From NCBI GenBank assembly GCA_027486845.1, contig JAIXOL010000027.1, positions 1 to 64,000 of the forward strand: a stretch of DNA of 64,000 nt, read 5' to 3'. The notes beneath the pieces are model-generated. The model ran no database searches, was not told the DNA's origin, and saw only the letters and a program-made list of their open reading frames with translations. Positions 15,918 to 24,087 of the stretch are shown here, piece by piece; the stretch's first letter is position 1, and each line of letters opens with the position of its first letter. The stretch comes from Cytophagaceae bacterium (GTDB lineage Bacteria > Bacteroidota > Bacteroidia > Cytophagales > Spirosomataceae). A program made the translations under genes and the position numbers.

Positions 15918-18023
15918 ATGCAAAAAAGAATTTACATAATATTATTTTTAATAATTCCGTTTTTATCAATTGCAGACGATGGTTCAAGGCTATGGCTAAA
16001 ATATGACTTAATAAAAGACCAAAAGCAAAAGCTGGTTTATCGAAAATATACGCAATTTATTTCATCAAATACGAATCACCCAACTTTACAAAAAGCTGCC
16101 GAAGAGCTACAAACAGGATTTATTGGGCTTTTAGGCTCAAAAACAAAAATAGTTACAAATAGTAATCCAACTGGTGGAGTTATTCTAGAAGTATCTAATA
16201 AACAAGCACTTACAATCAATTTAGCCGCAGATGGTTTTGCGATTTTTTCTCAAAAAGGAAATTTAATCATTAGTTCAAAATCAGAAGCGGGTGTATTATA
16301 CGGGGCTTTTGAATTACTAAGACACATTCAGACTGGGCAGTCTTTAAATGAAAATATTGTAAGCAGTCCGAAAATCAAAATAAGAATGCTAAATCATTGG
16401 GACAATGCAAATGGAACTGTAGAGCGTGGTTATGCAGGTTCATCTATTTGGAAATGGAATGAATTACCTTTCAGAATCGACCCACGTTATATCATGTACG
16501 CTCGTGCCAATGCTTCGTTGGGAATCAATGCTACCTCAATCAATAATGTCAATGCCAGTTCAAGGTTTCTCACAGCCGAATATTTAGAAAAAATAAAAGC
16601 AGTTGCCGATGTGCTTCGTCCATACGGAATCAAAGTATTTATTTCAGTAAACTTTCGTTCGCCACGAACACTTGGAGGACTAAAAACATCAGACCCACTC
16701 GATACCAATGTAAGAAATTGGTGGAATGAAAAAACGAAAGAAATTCATCAGTATATCCCAGATTTCGGCGGTTTTTTGGTAAAGGCGAATTCTGAAGGCG
16801 AGCCAGGTCCACAAGACTATGGCCGTACTCATGCCGATGGAGCAAATATGCTTGCCGAAGCAATGAAGCCATTTTCAGGAATTGTCATTTGGAGATCATT
16901 TGTCTATAATGCTGACCCAAATGGAGATCGTTTCAAAGAAGGCTATGAACAATTCAAACCACTTGATGGAAAATTTGACCCAAAAGTTATTGTTCAAGTA
17001 AAAAATGGGCCAATTGACTTTATGCCACGTGAACCATTTCACCCGATGTTTGGTAATTTTCCAAATACCAAACTCGGAATTGAGTTTCAGATTACTCAAG
17101 AATATTTAGGTCAATCCACCCACCTCACCTACTTGGCACCCATGTTTAAAGAATGCCTTGATACAGACACTTATGCCAAGGGAAAAGGCTCAACCGTCGC
17201 GAAAGTAGTTGATGGAAGTTTATACAATAATCAAAATTCATTAATTGCTGGGGTGGCAAACACAGGTTCAGATGCCAATTGGTGCGGACATCCATTTAAT
17301 CAAGCAAACTGGTATGCTTTCGGTCGTTTAGCTTGGGATTATACGCTTAGTTCTGAAAAAATAGCTAATGAATGGATTGGAATGACATTGACAAATGATA
17401 TAAAAGCAAAAGTTCAAATAAATGAAATTATGCAAAAATCATTGCCAACATATATAAGTTATACCTATCCACTTGGATTGCATCACATGATGGGCGAAGG
17501 CCATCATTATGGCCCAGAACCTTGGCTTACAAAAGCTGCCCGACCAGATTGGACATCCATTTATTACCACCGTGCAGACTCAATAGGTTTAGGCTTCGAT
17601 AGAACCGGAAAGTTGAGCAATGCCATAAAACTATATTCTAAAGAAATCACTGAAACATGGGGAAATGCAGAAAAGTGTGATTTAAATTATTTATTATGGT
17701 TTCATCATATTGCATGGAATAAAAAACTTAGTACGGGAAACACACTTTGGGAAGAACTATGTTACAGATATTATAATGGTGTTATTGAGGTAGAAAAATT
17801 ACAAAATGATTGGAAAAAATTACAACCATTCATAGATAGCGAAACGTTTACAAGTGTAAATGCCAGATTTAATACTCAACAAAAAGAGGCAATTTGGTGG
17901 AGAGATGCCTGTGTTTTGTATTTCAAGGAGTTTTCAAAAATGTCAATACCAAATTCACTTACACAACCAATTAGAAATTTAGAAGAAGTTAAAAAAATAG
18001 TAGAAATATATCATTTAAGATGA
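15918..18023 (+). CDS. GH67 alpha-glucuronidase
   Basis: 701 residues with a signal peptide ending near SIADD. It releases (4-O-methyl)-D-glucuronic acid from xylo-oligosaccharides. Glu293 (NSEGEPGP) is the catalytic acid, and Asp367 (GPIDF) with Glu395 (ITQEYLG) form the base pair. Their spacing nearly equals that of the Cellvibrio enzyme (292, 365, 393). The later GEGHHYGPEPWL and HHIAW segments are also typical. The start is ATG 15918, since the longer frame from 15822 overlaps the VOC gene and lacks a signal. It probably acts in the periplasm on imported oligosaccharides and feeds UxuA. Confidence 0.95.
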   Translation: MQKRIYIILFLIIPFLSIADDGSRLWLKYDLIKDQKQKLVYRKYTQFISSNTNHPTLQKAAEELQTGFIGLLGSKTKIVTNSNPTGGVILEVSNKQALTINLAADGFAIFSQKGNLIISSKSEAGVLYGAFELLRHIQTGQSLNENIVSSPKIKIRMLNHWDNANGTVERGYAGSSIWKWNELPFRIDPRYIMYARANASLGINATSINNVNASSRFLTAEYLEKIKAVADVLRPYGIKVFISVNFRSPRTLGGLKTSDPLDTNVRNWWNEKTKEIHQYIPDFGGFLVKANSEGEPGPQDYGRTHADGANMLAEAMKPFSGIVIWRSFVYNADPNGDRFKEGYEQFKPLDGKFDPKVIVQVKNGPIDFMPREPFHPMFGNFPNTKLGIEFQITQEYLGQSTHLTYLAPMFKECLDTDTYAKGKGSTVAKVVDGSLYNNQNSLIAGVANTGSDANWCGHPFNQANWYAFGRLAWDYTLSSEKIANEWIGMTLTNDIKAKVQINEIMQKSLPTYISYTYPLGLHHMMGEGHHYGPEPWLTKAARPDWTSIYYHRADSIGLGFDRTGKLSNAIKLYSKEITETWGNAEKCDLNYLLWFHHIAWNKKLSTGNTLWEELCYRYYNGVIEVEKLQNDWKKLQPFIDSETFTSVNARFNTQQKEAIWWRDACVLYFKEFSKMSIPNSLTQPIRNLEEVKKIVEIYHLR

Positions 18024-18823
18024 CAGAAAGAGCAATTTTCACAGAAGAGAGTAAACACATTTCACATAATACGGTTTTTGCACTCACAGACAAATTATGT
18101 TTGATAACTGGTGGCGGTAGTGGAATTGGATTTGACATTGCCAAATGTATGATTTTTTCGGGGGCAAAAGTAGTCATTACTGGCCGCAGAGAAGAACAGT
18201 TAAAAGCATCTGTAACCGAATTAGGGGAAAATGCCCATTACTTTGTCAATGATGTTACTGATTTAGCTTCATTAGATGATTTAGTGAGTAAAATTGAGTC
18301 GAATCACGGTCATATCGATATTTTGGTAAATAATGCAGGCGTTAACATGAAACGCTCGGCCTTAGAGGTTTCTGATGAAGATTTTAACCGAATAATTCAA
18401 ACTAATTTAAGTGCAGTATTTGCACTAACACGTGCATGTGCCTCACGTATGCTTGCCAGAAAAAGTGGTTCTATCATCATGATTTCATCGATGGCAGCCT
18501 ACTATGGTATCGACCGAGTTGTAGCCTATGCGGCTTCAAAATCTGGTGTAGAAGGTATGGTAAAAGTCTTGGCATCAGAATTTTCACCACAAAACGTGCG
18601 AGTAAATGCAATTGCCCCAGGTTTTATTGAAACCAGTATGATGAAAACTGCAATGGGCAGTGACCCTGACCGTATGAATCGTGCTTTAAATAGAACACCA
18701 ATTGGCAAATTTGGTAAACCCTCAGATATTGGTTGGGCAGCAGTCTTCTTGGCATCCGATGCCGCAAGATACATCACAGGAGTTTCCCTGCCAGTTGACG
18801 GCGGTAATTCAATTGGATTTTAA
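18020..18823 (+). CDS. SDR oxidoreductase, probable D-mannonate oxidoreductase
   Basis: 267 residues, cytoplasmic. Classical SDR: TGGGSGIG at 30-37, NNAGV, Ser in MISSMAAYYG, the YAASK catalytic motif and VNAIAPGFIET. It overlaps GH67 by 4 bases (ATGA). In glucuronate pathways D-fructuronate must be reduced to D-mannonate before UxuA; no UxuB is present here and SDRs take that role in other bacteria, so this is the best candidate (inference). A gluconate 5-dehydrogenase-like activity is the alternative. Confidence 0.83.
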   Translation: MTERAIFTEESKHISHNTVFALTDKLCLITGGGSGIGFDIAKCMIFSGAKVVITGRREEQLKASVTELGENAHYFVNDVTDLASLDDLVSKIESNHGHIDILVNNAGVNMKRSALEVSDEDFNRIIQTNLSAVFALTRACASRMLARKSGSIIMISSMAAYYGIDRVVAYAASKSGVEGMVKVLASEFSPQNVRVNAIAPGFIETSMMKTAMGSDPDRMNRALNRTPIGKFGKPSDIGWAAVFLASDAARYITGVSLPVDGGNSIGF

Positions 18824-18879
18824 CACCCCCTATAGAACTCTTTATTACATTTATAACATTAAATAACTTAATTCATAAA

Positions 18880-19917
18880 ATGAGTATTTTTAAAATTCCA
18901 ATTGCGTCACTCTTACTTTTAAGCGTATTAAATACTTTTGGGCAGGGAAAAACACCCCTGTCTAAACCTTTAGTTTCTCATATCTATACAGCTGACCCAT
19001 CGGCTCATGTCTTTAATGGAAAAATCTACATTTACCCTTCGCACGATATTGATGCAGGCACAAAAGAAGACGACGAAGGTGGACATTTTGATATGAAAGA
19101 TTACAGAATCTTATCGATGGATTCACCAAAATCTGAGGTGAAGGATAATGGAATAGCTTTGGATATTAAAAATGTCAAGTGGGCTGGTCGACAAATGTGG
19201 GCTCCTGATGCAGCTTATAAAAACGGCACGTATTATTTGTATTTTCCAGTAAAAGATAAAGAGGATATTTTCAGAATAGGCGTTGCTACAAGTAAAAGTC
19301 CAATTGGGCCATTCAAAGCTGAGCTTGAACCAATCAAAGGTACCTATAGTATTGATCCTGCTGTTTTTAAAGATTCGGATGGGAATCACTATATGTATTT
19401 TGGAGGCATTTGGGGTGGTCAATTACAACGTTGGAAAGATAACCTTTATCAAGGAAAAACAGAAAATCCAAAAAAAGGGGAAGTTGCAAGATTGCCAAGA
19501 ATTGCAAAGTTATCGGCTGACATGAAAAGCCTCGCTGAAGAAGTGAAAGAAGTCAAAATTTTAGATGAAAAAGGAAATCTGTTCACTGAAGACAATAATG
19601 ATAAGCGTTTCTTTGAAGCCGCATGGGTACATAAGTATCAAGGAAAATATTATCTATCCTACTCGACTGGTGATACCCACAATATTTGCTATGCGATTGG
19701 AGATAATCCGTACGGGCCATTTATATATAAAGGAATTGTATTAAAACCAGTTTTGGGTTGGACAAACCATCATTCGATAGTGGATTTTAAAGGTAAAACT
19801 TATCTATACTACCATGATACTGAAATTTCAAGTAAAACTCATTTAAGAAACATTAAAGTTACTGAATTAAAATACAATCTAGATGGCACAATTCAAACTT
19901 TAGATGTTTATAAATAG
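18880..19917 (+). CDS. GH43 family glycosidase
   Basis: 345 residues with a signal peptide (to about GQG23) and a five-bladed propeller. The three carboxylates are visible: Asp39 (YTADPSAHVF) as base, Asp159 (YSIDPAVF) as pKa modulator and Glu246 (FFEAAWVHK) as acid. GH43 covers beta-xylosidases, arabinofuranosidases and related enzymes; no accessory domain is present. The company of GH67 suggests beta-xylosidase or arabinofuranosidase action on xylan fragments. Last gene of the module. Confidence 0.9.
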   Translation: MSIFKIPIASLLLLSVLNTFGQGKTPLSKPLVSHIYTADPSAHVFNGKIYIYPSHDIDAGTKEDDEGGHFDMKDYRILSMDSPKSEVKDNGIALDIKNVKWAGRQMWAPDAAYKNGTYYLYFPVKDKEDIFRIGVATSKSPIGPFKAELEPIKGTYSIDPAVFKDSDGNHYMYFGGIWGGQLQRWKDNLYQGKTENPKKGEVARLPRIAKLSADMKSLAEEVKEVKILDEKGNLFTEDNNDKRFFEAAWVHKYQGKYYLSYSTGDTHNICYAIGDNPYGPFIYKGIVLKPVLGWTNHHSIVDFKGKTYLYYHDTEISSKTHLRNIKVTELKYNLDGTIQTLDVYK

Positions 19918-19956
19918 AATCTGAATATTGCTTTCAATCTCTTACTCATATTTATT

Positions 19957-19980
19957 AAACAAATAAGTGGTTGTTTTTTT
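19957..19980 (+). terminator. Weak terminator after GH43
   Basis: A 6-bp stem (AAACAA / TTGTTT) with an 8-base loop followed directly by a T-run, 39 bases after the GH43 stop codon. The stem is AT-rich, so efficiency is uncertain. Confidence 0.45.
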
Positions 19981-20175
19981 ATCAAATTCATGTTATTTTC
20001 GTCATATGATAATGTAAAAAATAAGGTATGAAGAATTGAATATCTTTATAATGATAAAAAAACAATTAAATCTTGAAATATTACTTAAGTTTTTATATGT
20101 TTACAATTGAATACAAGATTAAACCAATAAACTTAATTATTGTATACATATTTAGAACAAACCATATTAACCTAC

Positions 20176-20598
20176 ATGCCGAAAATTTTTACTTTACCTG
20201 TACATTCGAGTGTCAGGGGTGATTTAACTGTCTTTGAGAATATTTTACCTGGTTCACTTAAACGTATTTTTTATATTACAAATGCTGACGGTGAAACAAG
20301 AGGTGGACATAGACATATAAGAGCATGGCAGGCGTTAATTTGTTTACAAGGTACTTGTGACATTTATGTTGAAACTCCTGATAAAAAAATGGTTTTCGGT
20401 CTTGATGAGCCAAATAAAGTATTGATTCTTGAACCTCAAGACTGGCATACCCTAGAAAACTTTTCAGATAACGCCATTGTTTTGGTAGTTTCAAACGAAA
20501 ATTACGATCCTGAGGACTATATTTACCCAAGTTACTCAGATACTCAAAATGAAATAAATGAGCTTCAAGCCATAGAAAATAATCAAAAAAAGGATTGA
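20176..20598 (+). CDS. WxcM/FdtA-like cupin (sugar 3,4-ketoisomerase family)
   Basis: 140 residues. Single cupin barrel with GETRGGHRHIRAWQALICLQG, then EPQDWHTLENFSDNAIVLVVSNENYDPEDYI, the FdtA/QdtA signature (dTDP-4-keto-6-deoxyglucose 3,4-ketoisomerase). Start ATG 20176; the upstream frame to 20140 needs a TTG. The sugar-nucleotide enzymes such as RmlAB and the aminotransferase that normally accompany it are absent, so it is either part of a scattered pathway or has another role. Confidence 0.75.
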   Translation: MPKIFTLPVHSSVRGDLTVFENILPGSLKRIFYITNADGETRGGHRHIRAWQALICLQGTCDIYVETPDKKMVFGLDEPNKVLILEPQDWHTLENFSDNAIVLVVSNENYDPEDYIYPSYSDTQNEINELQAIENNQKKD

Positions 20599-20618
20599 TG
20601 AAAATCAATCCTTTTTTT
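20585..20618. terminator. Strong bidirectional terminator
   Basis: A perfect 15-bp stem (arms 20585-20599 and 20604-20618) with a 4-base loop and A7/T7 flanks. The left arm contains the stop codon of the cupin gene. It lies between this gene and the convergent membrane protein gene ending at 20636. Confidence 0.9.
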
Positions 20619-20635
20619 GTTGCTTAAAAACTTCA

Positions 20636-22150
20636 TTATTTCTTGTAAACATCATCACTGACTTCATTTACTTTAGCCTTTTCAAGTTCTACCATTTGTT
20701 CTTTTGTTATTCCTAAATCTACAACCAAATTGGGCAAAGCCTTTTTTAGTGTTTCAACTCCAGATAAAGTAACTTTTGTCTTCCACAAGTAAAGTTTTTT
20801 AAGGTTTTTAAGTTTACTTAAATTCTGAACTGCTGCATCAGAAATATTCGTTCCGATAAGGTTTAGATACTCAAGATTCCGTAAAACACTGATAGAATTT
20901 ATGGCATTATCAGTAATCTTGGTGTTCTCAAGATGCAATCTTGTAAGGTTCGGAAGTTTCATTATGAACTCAATAGAATTATCACTTATTTGAGTTTTTG
21001 ACAACTTTAACCACAAAGTTTGAACTGGTGCAATTGCAATTATAGAAGCATCTTTGTCTGAAAATTTTGGATTATTCAAATAAGTAACTTCAACATAATT
21101 GTTATTTTGCGATAGTGGCAAAATTAACCCACCTGATTTTTTCACTTTTTCGATAGTGCTATTGTCAATTGCATCAACATTTTCTGCTAAAATGCTTTCT
21201 TCAACCGTATATTTATCTTGTTTTATTTCGTTAAGAATGTTCATTTTGTCACCAATCCCTAGTGAAGCTAAGATTGGTTTTACTTCATTACTGACAGCTA
21301 ATTGTGAAATTTTTTTATCAAATGATGCACCTTGCTCAATCCACCATTTTAAAATTATTAGTTCATTTTCTGTAATTTGTGTTTTGCCTTTTGGTGGCAT
21401 ATGTTCTTCATCAGATTCAGGTAATAGGATGCGTTTTATAAATTCGCTTCCTTGTACATCATTTACCTTGAAAATGACACCATGTTTCCCACCTTTTATA
21501 AAAAGTTTAATATCATCCATTCGCAAATCTCCTTTCATTTTATTTGCGTTGTGACATTGCTCACATTTTTGTTTAAAAATTGGTTTAACAATATCTTGAT
21601 ATACTTGGGCTTCGGACGGATTTAGAATCTTTGTCCCAATTTCATCTTTTTGAAAATCGCTTTTTTCTGACATACCCAACCAGTTACGAAAAGGATTTGG
21701 TGTTTTTTCAGTTAAATATGATTCTCCATGTGTCAAATTGCCACCATGATGCCCAGCTATTATCATCAGAACAAATGAAAACACTAATAATGGTAAGTAT
21801 AGATATTTAACAAACCCAGACTTTTCTCTAAGCCAATTTGAATGTACAAGGTAAGAAAGCCAACTAAGGCCAGCCAGACCAATACCTTGCCACTGATGTT
21901 CTTCCAATATTTCTTCGTTATACCCACCTTCCTCAGACAAAAAGTAGCCCAAAAAGCAAGCAAAACTTGCACTTATAGCGGTTATTAAAAGAGAAATTGT
22001 AAATATCTCGGATGAAATTGTGATTTTACTGTACCTATTTAATAGTTCAAAAAGTACAATTAAAACCAAAAACCCAATTGGAAGGTGAACGGCCAAAGGA
22101 TGAAATCGTCCGATAAAAGACAACCAATCAGTAACTGAAACAAGAATCAT
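20636..22150 (-). CDS. Membrane protein with DUF2231-like bundle, cytochrome c motif and leucine-rich repeats
   Basis: 504 residues in three parts. Residues 10-135 hold four membrane helices with the FHPLAVHLPIGF signature of DUF2231-like proteins. Residues about 180-275 form a Planctomycete-type cytochrome c domain (PSCyt1) with Cys196-Cys199-His200 (CEQCHNANKMKGDLRMDD) and HMPPKGK. Residues about 360-480 are leucine-rich repeats (LWLKLSKTQISDNSIEFIMKL and LTRLHLENTKITDNAINSI, then two more). The periplasmic heme and LRR tail suggest an electron-transfer or sensing role; function unknown. Confidence 0.8.
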   Translation of the reverse strand: MILVSVTDWLSFIGRFHPLAVHLPIGFLVLIVLFELLNRYSKITISSEIFTISLLITAISASFACFLGYFLSEEGGYNEEILEEHQWQGIGLAGLSWLSYLVHSNWLREKSGFVKYLYLPLLVFSFVLMIIAGHHGGNLTHGESYLTEKTPNPFRNWLGMSEKSDFQKDEIGTKILNPSEAQVYQDIVKPIFKQKCEQCHNANKMKGDLRMDDIKLFIKGGKHGVIFKVNDVQGSEFIKRILLPESDEEHMPPKGKTQITENELIILKWWIEQGASFDKKISQLAVSNEVKPILASLGIGDKMNILNEIKQDKYTVEESILAENVDAIDNSTIEKVKKSGGLILPLSQNNNYVEVTYLNNPKFSDKDASIIAIAPVQTLWLKLSKTQISDNSIEFIMKLPNLTRLHLENTKITDNAINSISVLRNLEYLNLIGTNISDAAVQNLSKLKNLKKLYLWKTKVTLSGVETLKKALPNLVVDLGITKEQMVELEKAKVNEVSDDVYKK

Positions 22151-22182
22151 AGAACTAGGATATTTTGAATTAAATCATTTAC

Positions 22183-22213
22183 CAAAAATAAAAATCTATT
22201 GGTATGAAACAAA
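22183..22213 (-). promoter_or_regulatory. Promoter of the DUF2231/cytochrome/LRR gene
   Basis: On the minus strand TTTG (22213-22210), an exact 19-base spacer and TATTTTTG (22190-22183) match the Bacteroidota TTTG-N19-TAnnTTTG promoter. The element ends 33 bases before the start codon at 22150. Confidence 0.6.
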
Positions 22214-22238
22214 GCTAAATGTTAAGTAAATAACAAAA

Positions 22239-22272
22239 AAATTGCCAAAACACAGAAGTATTTTGGCAATTT
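22239..22272 (-). terminator. Terminator of the susC-susD operon
   Basis: A perfect 12-bp stem (arms 22239-22250 and 22261-22272) with a 10-base loop. On the minus strand it is followed by TTTTTTGTTA. It lies 20 bases after the susD stop codon. Confidence 0.85.
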
Positions 22273-22292
22273 GATAAAAAACAGATAAAATA

Positions 22293-24056
22293 TTAATATC
22301 CAGGATTTTGAGTCAATGTTGGTTTACCATCTTTTTGGCTATTCAAGATTTCGTCATTTGGCAAAGGGAAGTAAGCATTTTTAGATGTAAATGTTTTTCC
22401 AACCAAATATCCACGCTTATTATACGTTCTTCCAGTATTGTCAGTTCCATTTTTAGATTCTTCTGAAACATATTTATTCAAATATTTTTCAGCAATACCC
22501 CAACGAACTAAGTCGAAGAATCGGTGACCTTCCATAGCAAACTCCAAACGATTTTCCATGCGATAAGCATTTCTTGCATAATCAGCACCTTTGGCCGTAA
22601 AAGTACCTTTTGGATAAGGATTTACTACATAGTTGATTGAAGCATCTTGTACTGAACCATTTTTTGCACGTGTACGAACCATGTTAACATAATCCTCACC
22701 AGCCTGTAAATTGCCTAATTCAATTTCACACTCTGCCAACCATAAAATCACAGAAGACATTTTCAATAGACGGTAATTGTTATTTACGTTACGCTTTGAT
22801 GTAGAATGTGTTGAGCTACCTTCATCAGCTAAATAATACATCCATTTTTTACCAATGAAAGGTCCAGAGTAACTTTGATTTCTAATCCATGAAAAACCTG
22901 GCATTGGACCCCAATCTAAGAAATTTACTCCTCTACGACCAACTGTCCAATCTAAACGTGGGTCAACTGGAACTGTTTTGTCTAAGCTAAATGCCTGGTC
23001 AGACTTTAAACCTTGGTCGTTTGACAAATCAACTTTATTGTAAGTATCGGCTGTTCCATCTGGAGCAGAACCAATCAAAGGCAAACCATCTTTGTCAGTT
23101 TTGAAAGCATTCACTAAATTATGAGAAGGCAAATAAAATCCACAACATCCACGTCCTGGCGAATTGGCAGAATATGGCCAGTTAAGATTATCCCCAGCAT
23201 TACCATTATTTCCATTGGTACCATCATTAACAGAGAATTCCACTTCAAAAATCGACTCTGCATTATTATTAGAAATGTTTCTATAGTTTTCGTGATAGTT
23301 TGCTACCAGTTTTTTTCCTGAATTTTTGTAAACATCTTCTAATAAAACCTTAGCAGCAGAATATTTCTTTTGGAACATCAACGCTTTTGCTAAGTATGTT
23401 TTTGCCGACCATTTGGTTGCTCTTCCTTTTTGTGATTGAACAGAAGGTAAGTTATCACCCGCAAACTGGAAGTCTGCTTCAATTTTTGCCCAAATATCTT
23501 GGTCATTTGGGATTTTTGTTGAATTTGGGTCAGCCGCAACATAGATTTTCTCATCGATATATGGCACCTTATTCCACATTTTTTTAGCTTCAAAATGATA
23601 GTGTCCACGTAAAAATCTTGCTTCAGCCACAACTTGTAATTTTTCCGCCTCTGTCATATCTTTTATGTCAGGACTTCCAACTAATTGAATTGCTTCGTTT
23701 GAACGAGCAACACCATCATAAGAATGTTGCCATTTCCCTAAGAAATAAGTATTATCAGATAACCAGTTATATTGTTCGATATACTCTTGTTCAGGTTGGT
23801 CACCAATATCAGTACCCTTTACAGCATCACCACTAGTAATTCCACCAAATACATAGTTTGAAATAGTTGATTGACGACCTGTATTTCCAGCACCAACCCC
23901 ATCTAACAATGAATAAGCCCCTATAAGAACTGAATTCACACCATTTTTATTACTCAATGATACCAATGATGCAGCACCTTGCGGTTGAATATCAAAAAAC
24001 GAATCGGAACAAGAAACGCTTATTCCTATTAGTGCTATTATTAATAATTTTTTCAT
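22293..24056 (-). CDS. SusD/RagB-type glycan-binding lipoprotein
   Basis: 587 residues with a lipoprotein signal (MKKLLIIALIGISVSCSDSF, lipobox Cys16). The SusD fold is shown by AEARFLRGHYHFEAKKMWNKVPYIDE (TPR region) and the C-terminal YRMENRLEFAMEGHRFFDLVRWGIAEKYL and NAYFPLPNDEILNSQ segments (each universal in SusD). It sits on the outer membrane as the lid of the SusC channel and captures the oligosaccharide. It lies 31 bases after susC. The ligand cannot be read from sequence. Confidence 0.95.
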   Translation of the reverse strand: MKKLLIIALIGISVSCSDSFFDIQPQGAASLVSLSNKNGVNSVLIGAYSLLDGVGAGNTGRQSTISNYVFGGITSGDAVKGTDIGDQPEQEYIEQYNWLSDNTYFLGKWQHSYDGVARSNEAIQLVGSPDIKDMTEAEKLQVVAEARFLRGHYHFEAKKMWNKVPYIDEKIYVAADPNSTKIPNDQDIWAKIEADFQFAGDNLPSVQSQKGRATKWSAKTYLAKALMFQKKYSAAKVLLEDVYKNSGKKLVANYHENYRNISNNNAESIFEVEFSVNDGTNGNNGNAGDNLNWPYSANSPGRGCCGFYLPSHNLVNAFKTDKDGLPLIGSAPDGTADTYNKVDLSNDQGLKSDQAFSLDKTVPVDPRLDWTVGRRGVNFLDWGPMPGFSWIRNQSYSGPFIGKKWMYYLADEGSSTHSTSKRNVNNNYRLLKMSSVILWLAECEIELGNLQAGEDYVNMVRTRAKNGSVQDASINYVVNPYPKGTFTAKGADYARNAYRMENRLEFAMEGHRFFDLVRWGIAEKYLNKYVSEESKNGTDNTGRTYNKRGYLVGKTFTSKNAYFPLPNDEILNSQKDGKPTLTQNPGY

Positions 24057-24087
24057 TGTATTTTATTTAAAATATTTTATTTTTCAA

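Noticed and set aside
21099-21554. A 151-codon plus-strand open frame inside the cytochrome/LRR gene
   Set aside because: It is antisense to a clear domain protein; its Ser/Ile/Phe-rich composition is what antisense reading of Lys/Asn-rich coding gives.
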